DNA of 64,000 bases from Rugamonas aquatica (GTDB taxonomy: Bacteria > Pseudomonadota > Gammaproteobacteria > Burkholderiales > Burkholderiaceae_D), in the NCBI RefSeq assembly GCF_009380215.1, contig NZ_WHUG01000015.1, forward strand, positions 1 to 64,000. Reading direction: 5' to 3'. Below the pieces are notes generated by a model. That model did not search any database and was not told the origin of the DNA. It saw only the letters and a list, made by a program, of their open reading frames with translations. The position numbers and the translations under genes are program-made. Shown here piece after piece: positions 50,813-63,300 of the stretch (the stretch's first letter is position 1; the number at the start of each line of letters is the position of its first letter).

Positions 50813-51886
50813 TCAGGTTGGCGTGTCGACTTCGTCCCAGTCGCGGTCTTCGAAATGCACCAGCCAGTTCAAGGCGTGGTGGCGCTCTTGCAGCACGCCG
50901 TCGTTCAGTCCTGCGGGCGCAGCGGCTTTCTTCAAAATCGCCTGGCGCGTGGCCCAGTGCTGGCGGTAGTGCAGGTCCAGCGCATCAAGGATCTCCGCCG
51001 CAGGGCGCATGGCCAGCTGCTTGCGCAAGCCCTCGGTGCCGCGTTCGATGACGGTGCGCGAGATCGCGGCCACGTCGCAGATCGCATCGGCGAATGGCAG
51101 CGCGTCCTGCAGGCCGAGTACCCATTGCAGCACGAGGATGGCTTCATAACGCCACAGGTACTGGGTGGTCTCCTGCTCCGTTGGCGCTTCCTGCGCGAGG
51201 AAGGCCCGCTCGGCATCGGTCAAGCCTGCGAAAGCTGGCGGAAAGCGTTTTTTCAGATCGTCGACGGCAATGGCGTGGCCGCCCGACAGCGACTCCGCGC
51301 GGATCGCGACCACGAACAACGCCAGCATCCTGCGCAGCACATCTTCCGGGGTGCGCAAGCGCAGCTCCGGTTCGGAGACCAGCGGTGGCAGCGTCGCCGG
51401 CACTACGACCTTGCGCTCGGCAAGCAGCTGCTCCGAGCGCGCCTTGCGCTGCCAAGCCTGCTGCGGATATGGCACGACGGCTTTCGGCTCGCCGCCGTCA
51501 CCGCTTGCCGGCAGCAGGATGCGCCCTTGCGGATCACGCATACTGCCATCCTCCATGAACACGATGGCGTTTGCAGCCTCCGCCCAGGCGGTGAAGCCGT
51601 CCATCGCGCCGGCCTCGATGGACAGGCTGACATGCTGGCGCACCCGCTGCACATGGCGGATGACGTGATACCGGACCTGCGTCATCTTCCCCGCGCCAGC
51701 CTGCGCCAGGTGATTCATCAAGCCGTTGAGATGCGGCCGCAGTTCGGGATCGGACAAATCGCGCCGCGCCTGCATTACATGCGGGAAGCCGGGCTTGGGC
51801 ACCTCGGCGACCGTGCAATAGGCGTTGATCAGGATATGGTTGCTGGTGTCCGGGGACAAAAACAGCTGCTTGATTCGATTGAACAT
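50813..51886 (-). CDS. DUF4272 domain protein
   Basis: A 357-residue cytosolic protein with a C-terminal DUF4272 domain (about 170-345): LRLRTPEDVLRRMLALFVVAIRAESL, LWRYEAILVLQWVLGLQDALPFAD, then DLHYRQHWATRQA and HHALNWLVHFEDRDWDEVDTPT. The N-terminal part (MFNRIKQLFLSPDTSNHILINAY) also appears in family members. The function is unknown; some relatives sit next to polymorphic toxin genes as possible immunity proteins, but no toxin is adjacent here. It is followed by ybaK and preceded at 17 nt by a secreted protein gene on the same strand. Confidence 0.75.
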   Translation of the reverse strand: MFNRIKQLFLSPDTSNHILINAYCTVAEVPKPGFPHVMQARRDLSDPELRPHLNGLMNHLAQAGAGKMTQVRYHVIRHVQRVRQHVSLSIEAGAMDGFTAWAEAANAIVFMEDGSMRDPQGRILLPASGDGGEPKAVVPYPQQAWQRKARSEQLLAERKVVVPATLPPLVSEPELRLRTPEDVLRRMLALFVVAIRAESLSGGHAIAVDDLKKRFPPAFAGLTDAERAFLAQEAPTEQETTQYLWRYEAILVLQWVLGLQDALPFADAICDVAAISRTVIERGTEGLRKQLAMRPAAEILDALDLHYRQHWATRQAILKKAAAPAGLNDGVLQERHHALNWLVHFEDRDWDEVDTPT

Positions 51887-51903
51887 AACTTGTACCTGGA
51901 GCC

Positions 51904-52635
51904 TTACATGGACGCCGTCGAGAACTCGTACTCGATCAGCGATTCGTCATCCCAGCTGGTGTCGGCCACCGGCGGAGAAAACACATTCTTGTACTTGGGG
52001 ATAAACGGCAGCGGCATGCGGCGGTCGCCGGAGACCAACGTTACGCCGGTCGCATTCAACGGCGCCTGATAGCGTAGCTGGATGCTCTTGATGTGGCAAG
52101 CGCCGCCAGCCAGCGCCAGGCCGTTACGAATCAGGAAAGGGATATCTTCCCGATTGACGGCCCAGCCGATCTCGCACTCCATGCGCAGATCGCCCAGCCG
52201 GCGCGCATTCGCTGGCACGCCAGGAGTGTGGATGTCGCCGCGCCAACGCACTACGCTCTTCTTCTTGTTCGTGACCAGATCCGCCTTGTCATCGATGGCC
52301 GCCTGAATGCGCGGCAGGACGAAGGTTCCATCCGCCGCGACCGGAACGTTTTCCGACGTATTGTCGCCCGCGATGCGCAGCGTGACGCCTTCCACCGAAG
52401 CTCCCGGCGTGGCGGAGACCAGTTTGAATTTCATCGGTGCGGCTGGCGCGTACTTGCGGTTCGCCTCGAATGCGTCCACGCCTTTCAGCATCACCTTGTA
52501 GGATTTGAGTTCGGGGTTCTTCACGCCGCCCACTTCCACCACTTGCGGTGCGTCGGCATCGGCATCGGGAACTTCCTGGGACCAGGCGCCGGCACTGGCC
52601 AGCAGCAGGCTTAAACAAAGCAGCTTATGTTTCAT
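51904..52635 (-). CDS. Secreted protein of unknown function
   Basis: I start at the ATG at 52635, giving 243 residues with a normal signal peptide (MKHKLLCLSLLLASAGAWS|QEV); an upstream in-frame start would add 18 residues lying inside the aldo/keto reductase gene. The mature protein is beta-rich: SYKVMLKGVDAFEANRKYAP, PMKFKLVSATPGASVEGVTLRI, VPVAADGTFVLPRI, MECEIGWAVNR, ending in DESLIEYEFSTASM. The pattern of a carboxypeptidase-like or Ig-like regulatory domain is possible, but I do not recognise a family. It begins 8 nt after the aldo/keto reductase stop and precedes the DUF4272 gene by 17 nt, so these genes may form one transcript. Confidence 0.6.
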   Translation of the reverse strand: MKHKLLCLSLLLASAGAWSQEVPDADADAPQVVEVGGVKNPELKSYKVMLKGVDAFEANRKYAPAAPMKFKLVSATPGASVEGVTLRIAGDNTSENVPVAADGTFVLPRIQAAIDDKADLVTNKKKSVVRWRGDIHTPGVPANARRLGDLRMECEIGWAVNREDIPFLIRNGLALAGGACHIKSIQLRYQAPLNATGVTLVSGDRRMPLPFIPKYKNVFSPPVADTSWDDESLIEYEFSTASM

Positions 52636-52642
52636 AGATCCT

Positions 52643-53482
52643 TTAACGCATGTCCAGCGCGCGGCGCCGACGTGGGGGTGGGAATGCATGATCCAATGAG
52701 GCCAGATCCTGCGGTGAGAGTTTGATGTCGGCCGCGGCGCGGTTGGCGCGCACGTGAACCGGGTCGGTGGCTTTGGGGATGGCGATCACGCCGTCCTGGT
52801 GCAGCACCCTGGCCAACGCGATCTGCGCCGGCGTTACGCCGTGGGCATGGGCGACGGCGTGCAGACCAGGATTATCCAGCAACGCGGCCTGTTCACGGCC
52901 GCTCGATTCCAGCGGCGAGTAGGCCATCACCGGCATGCCTTGCTGGCGGCACCATGGTAGCAGATCGAATTCGATGCCGCGTTTGATGAGGTTATACAGC
53001 ACCTGGTCTGTGGCGACGGCGCCGCAATCGACGGCGTCCTGCATGCCTTCGAGATCGAAGTTGCTTACGCCGTAGTCCTTGATTTTACCGGCCTTCTTGA
53101 GTGCTTCGAAACCGTCGAAGGTTTCATCGAGCGAGAAGCAGCCGGGCCAGTGCAGCAGATAGAGGTCGATGCAATCGACCTTCAGGCGGCGCAAGCTGCG
53201 TTCGCAGGCGGCCTGCGTGCCTTCGAGGTTGGCGTTGTGCGGATAGACCTTGCTGACGAGGTAGACCTCGTCGCGGCGGCCGGCAATGGCTTCGCCGACC
53301 ACTTCCTCTGCGCCGCCGTCGCCGTACATTTCGGCGGTATCGATCAGGGTCATGCCGAGATCAAGGCCCAGTTGCAGGGCGCGGACTTCATCGCGCTTGC
53401 GTGCGGCCTCCTCGCCCATATTCCACGTGCCCTGCCCCAGCACCGGCACGGACGCTCCCGAAGGGAAGTTCACAGTTTTCAT
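52643..53482 (-). CDS. Aldo/keto reductase
   Basis: A 279-residue TIM-barrel NADPH oxidoreductase with the catalytic tetrad in order: Asp in MTLIDTAEMYGDG (D and Y), Lys in VYLVSKVYP, and His in IDLYLLHWPG. The NADPH end is AIPKATDPVHVRANRAAADIKLSP. Length and layout are those of small bacterial aldo/keto reductases that reduce aldehydes and ketones such as methylglyoxal or keto-gulonate; the substrate is not readable. The 98-nt gap to the neighbouring lipoprotein gene has only weak inverted repeats (CCGTT/AACGG). Confidence 0.92.
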   Translation of the reverse strand: MKTVNFPSGASVPVLGQGTWNMGEEAARKRDEVRALQLGLDLGMTLIDTAEMYGDGGAEEVVGEAIAGRRDEVYLVSKVYPHNANLEGTQAACERSLRRLKVDCIDLYLLHWPGCFSLDETFDGFEALKKAGKIKDYGVSNFDLEGMQDAVDCGAVATDQVLYNLIKRGIEFDLLPWCRQQGMPVMAYSPLESSGREQAALLDNPGLHAVAHAHGVTPAQIALARVLHQDGVIAIPKATDPVHVRANRAAADIKLSPQDLASLDHAFPPPRRRRALDMR

Positions 53483-53580
53483 CGCGGGGCCCGCCGTTAA
53501 AAAACGTATGGTAGCCCCAACGGTGCTTTTTTTGCAAACGCGGCTGGGTCGTCGGGTGTTTTGTGCTCCAGTTGAGATGG

Positions 53581-54384
53581 TCAGGGCAACGCTTCAATCT
53601 TTACCGACTCGACCATGTGGCGCAATGTCGCCTTCATCTGTTCATGCGCTTTGGGGCTCTGCAAAGACTTCTGATTGGCGCCAAGTTGGATGCTCATTGA
53701 GTAACCGGTATCTCCGATTGGCATTACCCAACTTTGGAACCAGCCTCCGGTACCGCCGGGCGGCGCCGGCAGCAATGCATCTTCGTCATTGGCCAGTAGC
53801 CACCAGTCATTACCTTCGACATGTTGCATGGACCAGCGGCCCCGAGGATTGTATGTGCTCCATTGCGCGCGCCACCTGTCGATATCACGCTTATGCATAC
53901 GAACTATTAATGTATGCCCGCTCTCATACCATGATTGAAAACAGGTTGACTGAAGGCCAACCTCCACCTCCTCCTCTTCGCCTGTTCTCTTTTCCACGCC
54001 ATTCACGACTTTATACAGCGGCTGCATAGCTTTAACGCTGCGAAAGTAACTACTGAGATCGAGGGGTGTCATTCCCTCAAAGCGTTGCCATGTCTTTCCA
54101 CCTTCTTCGAAAATGTCGCGAATTTTATAAATCGATCCTTCGTAGCTGGCCCCCTTGGGCACTTGGGTGACGCCATGATATCTGCACCCCCCATCCACCG
54201 GGCCATCATATGTCACCCTATATCGATCCATGAACTTGAAGGTATATGTGTTATAGAAACTCGACAGCGGTACATCCAGCGCGCCGGGTGTCAAATAGCG
54301 ATGGTCGTTGCTTTGGATCGCTTGCTTAATTCCACAGCCGTTCAGGGCCAATGTCGCAATCAACCCAGTCGCTATTTTTTTCAT
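53581..54384 (-). CDS. Lipoprotein coupled to the FHA/CdiA-like protein, candidate immunity protein
   Basis: A 267-residue lipoprotein: MKKIATGLIATLALNGC, lipobox LNGC with the modified cysteine at residue 17. The ATG overlaps the stop codon of the giant exoprotein gene (ATGA), so the two are made together. The mature domain (YNTYTFKFMDRYRVTYDGPV, GCRYHGVTQVPKGASYEGS, IVRMHKRDIDRWRAQW, GWFQSWVMPIGDTGYSMSIQLG) is not one I recognise. A periplasm-facing lipoprotein encoded directly after an effector with a lipase-like tip is what is seen for immunity proteins of phospholipase effectors (Tli type), which supports but does not prove that role. Confidence 0.7.
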   Translation of the reverse strand: MKKIATGLIATLALNGCGIKQAIQSNDHRYLTPGALDVPLSSFYNTYTFKFMDRYRVTYDGPVDGGCRYHGVTQVPKGASYEGSIYKIRDIFEEGGKTWQRFEGMTPLDLSSYFRSVKAMQPLYKVVNGVEKRTGEEEEVEVGLQSTCFQSWYESGHTLIVRMHKRDIDRWRAQWSTYNPRGRWSMQHVEGNDWWLLANDEDALLPAPPGGTGGWFQSWVMPIGDTGYSMSIQLGANQKSLQSPKAHEQMKATLRHMVESVKIEALP

Positions 54385-57300
54385 TTTTTCTGCTCTTTCT
54401 TATTTTCGTCCACGCTGCTTGTAACCCTCTTGCCGTCGACAAATCGGATCAGCGTTGCATTGCCAGTAGCCGTTCCTTTAGGCCCATCGGACAACGGGGC
54501 TTCCACCTGCACACACCCCGATGCCCCGCTACCATAACAGCTATGCATACTATTGCTGCTCTTATAGACCTGCCAAAGATCTGCCAGCCCCCAGTTCCCG
54601 GGATTCGCGCCGGCAAAGATAGAGGTAGCGACCGGATCGTTCGGGAAGTAATTGAAGGTGACGCTATTTTCTATCCTCTTAGGCCCTTGAATTTTCGATG
54701 CAGCCTCAAAGTACCCCACCACACCAGCTGCGCCACCGACACCACGTACGGTCAACTTAGGATTGATATAGAAATTACCTGCTGCATCTGGTCGCGCCCC
54801 CAAAATAGTGAATGCGCTCTCTTGCAGCAGCGTGCCCCGACTGTGCCCAAGCGAATTGGTCGGCTGGGCTCCCCTACTGGCCAGCAACGCAGCATATTCT
54901 TCTGCACCATTGGTGTATCCAAGGAAATTCGCCGTTTTATAATCCAAGGAACTAATCAGTTTTTCATATCCAACCGCCATCAATTCTGACAATGAATTAT
55001 TGGCCTCATTCACGTGCAGCAAGAAGATCGTCTTCGGTTTATTTCCTTCCGGGTTAGTAGCAGTCTTGTCGATATTTTCTGCGTTCTGGTACGCAAGCTG
55101 CGCAGCCCGTTCGGCGTTATTAAAAATACCATTGATAGCCAATACCGTATTAACATCGGTTGCACTCTGCAAAGCGTCCTTCGTCGTCGGCACTTTGGTA
55201 ATGCCATTCGGATTATTCACGCACGAGGCCTCCTGGCACTCTACCTTGTACAAGGTCGGCTTCTCCACCATTCGCGAGCGATATGCTTCGTCCGTCAACG
55301 CCGTAACGTTCTTGATGGTCTCCTGCTTAATGGCTTGATCCGTCTCGACCGTTTTCTTCATGCTCTGCACATCCTGCATCTCGGCAGCTACATGGGCGTG
55401 GGCCGTGTCGCGGTTCAGACTGGCTACGGCCTCTTCGGCGGTCTTGCCAGTTAGTTGCTTTTGCAGCGTTTCATCGCTGATCGTCACTGCACCGGCACTG
55501 ACCGCGCTTCGGGTCTGTCCTGCCGAACTGCCATCATCGCTGGTGCTGCCCAATGCATTGGTCAAAACACCTTTGGCGATGCCATACTTACCGGTCTGAA
55601 GCATATCGCTGCTCAGGCTGAATCCGCTGCTGGACGCCGACGCGTTGGAATGGTTGGCCAGATCGCTCGCACTCAGGGCCGCAGTGCGCAAGGAGTTTAC
55701 TCCGTCGGCTATGGCTTTGTCCGAACTCGACACCACGCCGCCGGTCAATTTCGTCTTGCCGTCCACATCCAGTTGGAAGCCGCCATCGCCAGCCTTGATG
55801 CCGCTTTGCTCCAGCACAGACAGGAAGTCGCCATTCGCGTGAGACTTGCTCATGCTGCCACTCACAGTGCTGGTGCCGACGCAGAACGGCGGAATACACA
55901 GGCTGACGTTGAGCCCTGAACTACTTTGCTTGCTATCGAACTTGCTGCTGTCCTGAAGACTCTCGATGTTCAGATTGCCACCGATATCTGCCACCACCGT
56001 CTGCGCCGCGATCACGCCGCCTTTGAGCGTGGTGTCGCCACCGCTATTGACGTTGACCTTGCTGCCAGCCGTTACGTGACTATTGGTGTAGCCGATATCA
56101 TCACCGTCGGCCTTGCCGCGTGCCTGGCTCACCGCCAGATCCACCGTGAAACCGGTCGATGCGCCGATATTGAAGCCGACGCCGATGCTGGCGCCACTGG
56201 AACTGTTGGTGGTGTGTTGGCTCGCAGTGTCCTTCGCCGCCAGCAGGTTCACCTGGTTATCCGCCGACAGGCTGACATCCTTGCCGGCCTTGATGTCACT
56301 GCCGATTGCCATCAAGTTGCTATCCTTGCCGGCACCGCTCGCATTGATGCTGACGCTGCCGCCAGCAGAGACCTTTGAACCGACCGCTGTCTCGCTGGCG
56401 CGTACCACCGTGCTATCGCTCTTCTGGTTGCCCAAGCTGATGCTGACGTGGATGCCAGCCGTCTCGATGCTCGTGATACCCTCGGCAGCGTTGTACGCAG
56501 AGTACACGCTACCTGCCGCGTTCACCGCCGCCAGCGCTTGCATACGGCCGTCATTGGTGGTCTGCGCTGCGCTAATCATACGTCCTGCACTCTTCAACGA
56601 ATCCACCATCGGCATGCTGACCGTGCCGCCGATGGCGGTCTTGCTGTACGTCGTGTGATCGCTGCTGTTGCTACTGTTCATGGCCGCATTGATCAGCACG
56701 TCCTTGGCGTCGATGCTGATATCGCCCTTCGGCACCGTCACTTCGCTCGACGTTTGCGTGTACTGCTCACCCGCCTTCAAGGTCACGTTGCCGCCAAGGC
56801 TGGCGATCTGGCTGCCCACCTGCGTCACGCTGAAACTGGTGCCGTCGCTCGCGTTCTTCACAGTGCCGATGGCCGGCTGGAACGTCGTGCCGATCGAGCC
56901 GGACTTCTTACTGCTGCTCGACGACGCGCCATCGCTGCTGTTCTCTGCGCTGACGATGCTCAGGTCACGCTTGGCGTCGATGACGATGTCGTGGTCGGCC
57001 ACCACCGTGCTGCCCTTGATGGCGGTGTCGCGCCCGCTGCTGGCGCTGACGCTGCCACCGCTCAGCACGCTCCCCACCTGCGTCACCGTATCGCTGTTGC
57101 CGGCCTTGGCCTGCTCGCTCTTGCTATAGCCGAGCGCGCCGGAGGCGACATTGAACGAGAAGCCGCTGCGCTGATGCTGTTCGCTATGCTTTTCGCTGTC
57201 GCTCTGCTGCGCGCTGGAGACCAGCAGGTCGCGGCCTGCGTCCAAGGTCAACGCCTGCGTCGCGCTCAGCTGGCTGCCGTTGACGACGATATCGTTGCCG

Positions 57301-60300
57301 GACTTGACCACGACCGAATCGCCGCTGATGCCGCTGCCCACCACCTTGTCGATCTTGCTGTAGTCGGCCGACGTGTTGCTGCTCTTCTTGAACATGCTGC
57401 TGGATTCGTCGTGGTGCGCCAGGTCGCTCAGGTGGGTTTCCTGCACCTGGGTGATGCTGACGTCGCCGCTGGCCACCAGTTGCACCTTGCCGCCGCCGGA
57501 CAGATTGCTGCCGGCGATCGCCAGCGAGCCCAGTCCACTGTCGCCCGCCTTGACGGTCAGGCTGCCGCCGGCCGCCACCGAAGCGCCGACCACGTTCTGC
57601 TCTTGGCGGACTTCCTTGTCGTAGTGCTTGCTGCTTGGGTCATTCTGCTTGCTGAGGTTGAACTCGTTGACGACAGCCGCCACGCTGACGTCGCGCCCCG
57701 CCACCAGCGTGCCATTGCCGGTGGCGCCTATCGCCACCTGGGTTCCGCTCAGCTTGATGTCCTGGCCGGCCACCATTTTCAGGTCACCGCTGCTGGCGAC
57801 CTGGCCGACCTTGTACGTCGTGCTGCTGTCTTTTTCCGTGAAGCCGGACACTTGCGATGCGTAGGTGCTGCCGGTTTGCAGCGCATTAAAGCTGATGTCG
57901 CGCGCCGCACCGATGCCGACGCTGGCGCCCGCTATCGTGCCGCCGGTGTCGGTGACATCGCGCCCTGCCTTGATCGCCAGCGCGCCGCTGGCCGTGATGC
58001 TGGCCTGATTGGACAAGGTCGTGTAGCTGCCGCGGGTGTTGGAGCTCGCATACTCCTGCTTGACGGTCAGCGATTGGTTGATGACATCGCGTCCCGCCGA
58101 CAAGTCCATCGCGCCGCCCTTGATGGCGCCGCCCTGGTTGACGATATCCTGGCCCGCCACCAGCACCGTGCGGCCGTTGGCGCCGTCGATCAGGCCGCCA
58201 CGGTTGACGATGCTGTCGCTGGTTTTGATGCTCACGCCATCGCCCGTCACCAATGCGCCGTTGGCCTTGACGGCATCGCCGCCGGCGTGCGCCAGATAGA
58301 CCTTGGGCACCAGCACGTTTTCCACCGTGCCGTCCGGCAGGCTGACGGTTTGCGTTTCCATCCACACGATGTCGCTGGTCAGGTGGCTGATCTGGTCGGC
58401 GCTCAGCGCGATGCCGGGACGCAGGTCGTATTGCTGCGCGAAGCTGATGCCGCTGGTCATCAGCTCCTTGTAGCGGCTGTCGTCGCTCTGGCCGCCGGTC
58501 GGCGCGCGGCCGGTCAGTTGGTTCAGCTGGTCGCGCACCATGCGTTGCTCATAAAAACCGTCGCCGAGACGTTTTTGCGTGACGGCCGGATCGGTGTCGA
58601 GCGCTTTCAGCAGGTAATCGCTGCTGATCCAGTCGCCGTGATTGGCGAATTGCGGGCGGGTTTCAAACACATAGCTGCCGTTGGCGTTCGGGTTCAACAG
58701 CGACAGGCCGTTCGGCGCCACCTTGACCACCGCGCCGCTGGCGGCGGCGTTCTGCGCCAGGCTGGCGCCATGGCCGCTGTTGACGTCGCCCAGCGCCTTG
58801 CCGCTGGCGCCGCTGCCCTTGGCCGGGCCGCTGGTCGCCGCCGTGCTGGCCTTGCCGCTGGCGTTGATGTTGTCGATGTCGCGTGCGCCGTTGTAGGCGC
58901 CGCTGCCGCTCGTATCCAGACGGGTATGGGCTTGGTTGCCGAGGCCGCTGCCGGCCGCCAGCCCGGCGTCCGTCGCCTGGTTGGACAATCCGCTGTCGCC
59001 AGCCTGCGCGCCCAAGGCCGCATTGTTGCCGACGCCGCTGCCACCGGCTTGCGCGCCGTGCGCCGCCTGGTTGGCGATGCCGCTGCCGCCCACCATGCCG
59101 GCGCCGCCGGCGTTGTTGCCGATGCCGCTGCCGCCCACATGGCCGCCGGCACTGCCGCCGCTGGCGCCGTTGCCGGTCGCATGGCTGGCGGCGTTGGCGC
59201 TGTTGTTGCCGGTCGGGAGCACAACCACGCTGTCGCGGATATTGCCTGCCGTGCCAGCCGTCACGTCGACGTTGCTGAAGCTGCGGCCGGTGATCGACAC
59301 GCCCTTGCCGCCGGAAATCACACCGGCTGCGGAACCGATGATCTCGGTTTGCGACGGCATGGTGTAGGCCACGACTTGGCCGTCGTCGGTTTTCCAGGTG
59401 CCGTCGAAGGTATGGGAGCGGTACAGCGTCGCGCCCTGGTTGCTGATGGCGGCGCCGCCATCGATGGCGAGCCCGCCGGTGGCCATGATCTGGCCGTACT
59501 GGTTGTTCAGCGCCTGGCCGACGGTCAGGTGCATATTGCCGCCGGAAAGGATCTGCGCCACGGCGCCGGAGCCCGGAGCGATCTGGTCTTCCTCAGCCGT
59601 GTGATGCGCTATCCGCGATTGTTCCAGCTTGCCGGACTGCGGCGCCACAGCACGCGCCGTGACGCGGATGATGGTCGAGGTTGGATCGTTGTACTGGGGC
59701 TGGGTCTCGAACAGCACGCAATTGGTCGAGCAGTTGCCGTACTGGCTGGAATACGCGATCGGCGCGCTATGCCAGCTATTGACGGCGCCAAGATAGAGGA
59801 AGTTCGGCGTATCGGTCGACCCGCCCTGGTCCGGATTCACCTGGTTGTCACGGCGAACCATGTAGTACAGCTCGCGCGTTCCGTCGGTCATCGTAATACG
59901 AAGGCGCTCCCCTTGCGCGCTATAGGCGCCTGAGGCGGCCCAGAAGAACGCGGAGTCGTTGGCATGCGTACGGATGACCGCGCGGCCATAGGCATTTCCG
60001 TCGGGAGCGAACATGATCTGATTTTCCAGAACATCGTCCGGGTTGACGTAATAGAGCTCGCTTGGAACGTAATTGCTCGAATTGGGGTCGTAGTTATTGT
60101 GGTTGTCACCGTGGTGGTACCAGCTTGGCATCGACATCTGCTTGGTCTCGTCCACCGTCTGCACCTTGACCAGCGTGACGTTCTCGCGGATGTTGTTGAC
60201 GCTACCTGCGTTCAACGACAAATCGCCGGCCGCCTCAATAGTCGACGACATATTGTTGACCACGCCAGCCGTGCCGCCGGCAAGCGCGCCGGCGATGCTC

Positions 60301-63300
60301 AGGCCGCCACCGCTGTAGATGCTGGCGCCGCCGGTGTTGTTGACCGTGCCGGCCACGCCCAGCGCCATCGAACCGGTCGAGCCGAGCAAGGTGCTGGCGC
60401 CGGTGTTGTTCAGGTTCTGCGCTTCCAGCGTCAGCTTGCCGCCGACGATGGCATTGCTGTTGTCGATGATGCCGCCGCTCTTCAGGTCCACCGTCGCCGT
60501 GCCGTTGATCTGGCCGGCGTTGCCGAGGTTGCCCGCCGCGTTGACCGCCACGCCCTGCCCCTGCATGACCGCGCCCGCGTTGTTGCTGACGTTGTTGCCG
60601 CTCAGCGTCAGCTTGCCAACCGCTTCGAAGGTGGCGTTGTTGACGATATTGCCCGTCACCGTCAGGCTCAGGTCACGGTTCGAATGGAACTGCTGGGTGC
60701 CGCTGCCTTGCGTGTAATCGCCGTCCATGGTCAGCGCGAGGTCGCGGCCGCCTTGCAGCTCGCCGTTACCCTGCATGACGTGGGTGATCACGGCCAGGTC
60801 GCGGCCGGTGGTGATGTGGCCGGCCTCGTTGCTCAGCTGCTGAGCGGTCAGGCTCAGGTCGCCGTCAGAACCGGCTGCGGTGCCGATGCGGCCGCCGTTG
60901 TTGTTGATCTGGTTGGCGACGATGACCGCATTGCCGCCCGAGACGATCAGGCCGCTGTTATTCAGGTTGGCGCCGGCCTGGTTGAAGGTCAGCGTGCCGG
61001 CGCTGTTGACCGTGCCCTGGTTGTCCAGCAACTGCGTCACTTGCAAGGTCATGTCCTTGCCGGAGGCGAGCACGCCGGTGGCGGAATTTTGCAGCGTGAC
61101 AGCGCTCAACAGCAGATTGCCGCCGCCGGCGATCACACCGGCATTGGTCACGCCGGTCGTGCTGGTGACGCTGGTGGCGCCGCTGCCGACGTTGACGATG
61201 CGGCCGTTGCCGTTGTCGATGGACTTGGCCTTCAGCGTCAATGCGGCGGTGGCGCCGGCTACTTCGATGGCGCCGCCGTTGTTGGTCAGCGCGCCGGTGG
61301 CGTTGACCTGCATGTCCTTGACGGACTGGATCGTGCCCTGCACGTTGTCCAAAGCCCCGGCGATGGTCAGCGTGGCTTTGCCGTCGGCCAGGATCTGCCC
61401 TTGCGCATTGCTCAGGCTGTTGGCGGTCAGCGTCAGGTCGGCGCCGCTGCCCTTGGCGGTGGCGATCTGGCCCTTATTGTTGTTGATGGCCTTGGCGACG
61501 ATGGTCGTGACACCGCCGGCAACGATCTGGCCGTCGTTGTTCAGATTGGCGCCGGCCTGCTGGAAGGTCAGCTTGCCGCTGCTGGTGATGGCCGCATGGT
61601 TATCGACTTGCTGGTCCACCGCCAGCAGCAGATCCTTGGCCGAGCCGATGGCGCCGCCGGTATTGTTCTTCAGCGTGTGCGCGGTCAGGTTGAGGTTGCC
61701 GTTGGACGCGATCAGGCCGCTGTTGACCATGTCGCTGGCGATCAGAATATTCGTATCGCCGCTGCCGACGTTGACGATGCGGCCGCCGCTGCTGTCGAAG
61801 GTGGCCGCCGTCAGGTCCAGCGTGCCCACGGCGCCGTCGGCTTCTATCGTGCCGCCCGCATTGCCCAGCGCGCCGCCTGCGCCCAGCTTCAGGCTTTGGC
61901 CGGCCTGCAAGGTGCCGAGCGCGTTGTCCAGGCCGGCGTCGCTGCTCAGTGTGGTATTGCCGCTGGCGATAATCTTGCCGCCGCGATTGCTGATGCTCTG
62001 GCTGGTGACGCTGATGTCGGCGCCGGATGCGCTGGAGGTGGCGATCTGGCCGCCATCGTTGTTGAAGCTGGCCGCGCTGAAGGTGGCCGCGCCGCCGGCG
62101 ATCATCTGGCCGCTGTTACGGAAATCGGCGCCGGATTGCGTAAAGTTCAGCGTGCCGGCGCTGCTGACCGTGCCCTGGCTTTGCATTTGCTGCGTCACCG
62201 CCAGTTCCAGGTTGCCGCCTGCCGCCAGCGTACCGCCGGCATTGTTTTGCGCCGTGAGCGCCGACAGCCACAGGTTGCCGTTACCGGCGATCACGCCGCT
62301 GCTGACGATGCTGCTCTGGCTGCCAATGGTGGTATTGCCGCTGCCGACGTTGACCATGCGGCCCGAGGTGTTGTCGATGGACTGGCCCTGCACCGCCAGC
62401 GTGCTGCCGGCCGACAAGGCTTCGATCACGCCGCCCGCATTGCCCAGCGCGCCGCCCGCGCTCACCTGCATGGCGCGGCCCGCTTGCAGCGTGCCGCGGG
62501 CATTGTCCAGCCCGCCGTACACATTGACGCCGGCATTGCCGCTGGCGAGTACGCTGCCGCCGCGATTGCTCATGCTCTGGCTGTCCAGGCGGATATCGGC
62601 GCCGGAATTGCTCAGCGTGGCGATCTGGCCGCCGTCGTTATTCAAGTTGCCGGCGCCGATGGCGATGCCGCCGGCCGCCGTGATGGTGCCGCTGTTGCTG
62701 ACCTGCGCCGTGGTCTGCAGGGAATCCAGCGTGCCGCCGCTGTTGATGGCGCCCCGATTGTCCAGCAGCTGCGACAAGGACAGCGTCATCGCGCGGGCGG
62801 ACGAGACCGTGCCGCTGTTTTGCAGGCTCTGCGCGCTCAAGTCCAGCGCGCCGTTGCCGGCGATGGTGCCGCTGCTGCTGATGCCGCCTTGCGCGACGAT
62901 GGTGGTCGCCGCCGTGCCGACGTTGACGATACGGCCGCTGCCGTTGGCGATCGAACCGGCCTGCACCTGCATGGTGCTGCCGGACGCCAGCGCTTCGATC
63001 ACGCCGGCGTTGTTGCTCAGCGCACCCGCCGCGTTCAGATGCAGATCCTGGCCCGCCTGCAGGGTACCCTGGGCATTGTCCAGCGCGCCGCCGACGTTAA
63101 AGGTGGCGTCGCCACTGGCTTGCACGCGGCCGCCATGGTTGCTCAGGCTCTGGCTGCTGACCATCACGCCCGCGCCGGAGTTCGGCAGGGTCGCGATCAG
63201 GCCGCCGTCATTGTTCAAGCTGCCGGCCATGATGGTCGCCTGGCCGGCCGCGGCGATCTGGCCGCTGTTGTTGACCACCGCCGTGGCCTGGTTGAAGGTC

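Noticed and set aside
53483..53580. Terminator between the aldo/keto reductase and the lipoprotein gene
   Set aside because: Only short arms (CCGTT/AACGG) and no stem followed by a T-run on the proper strand.
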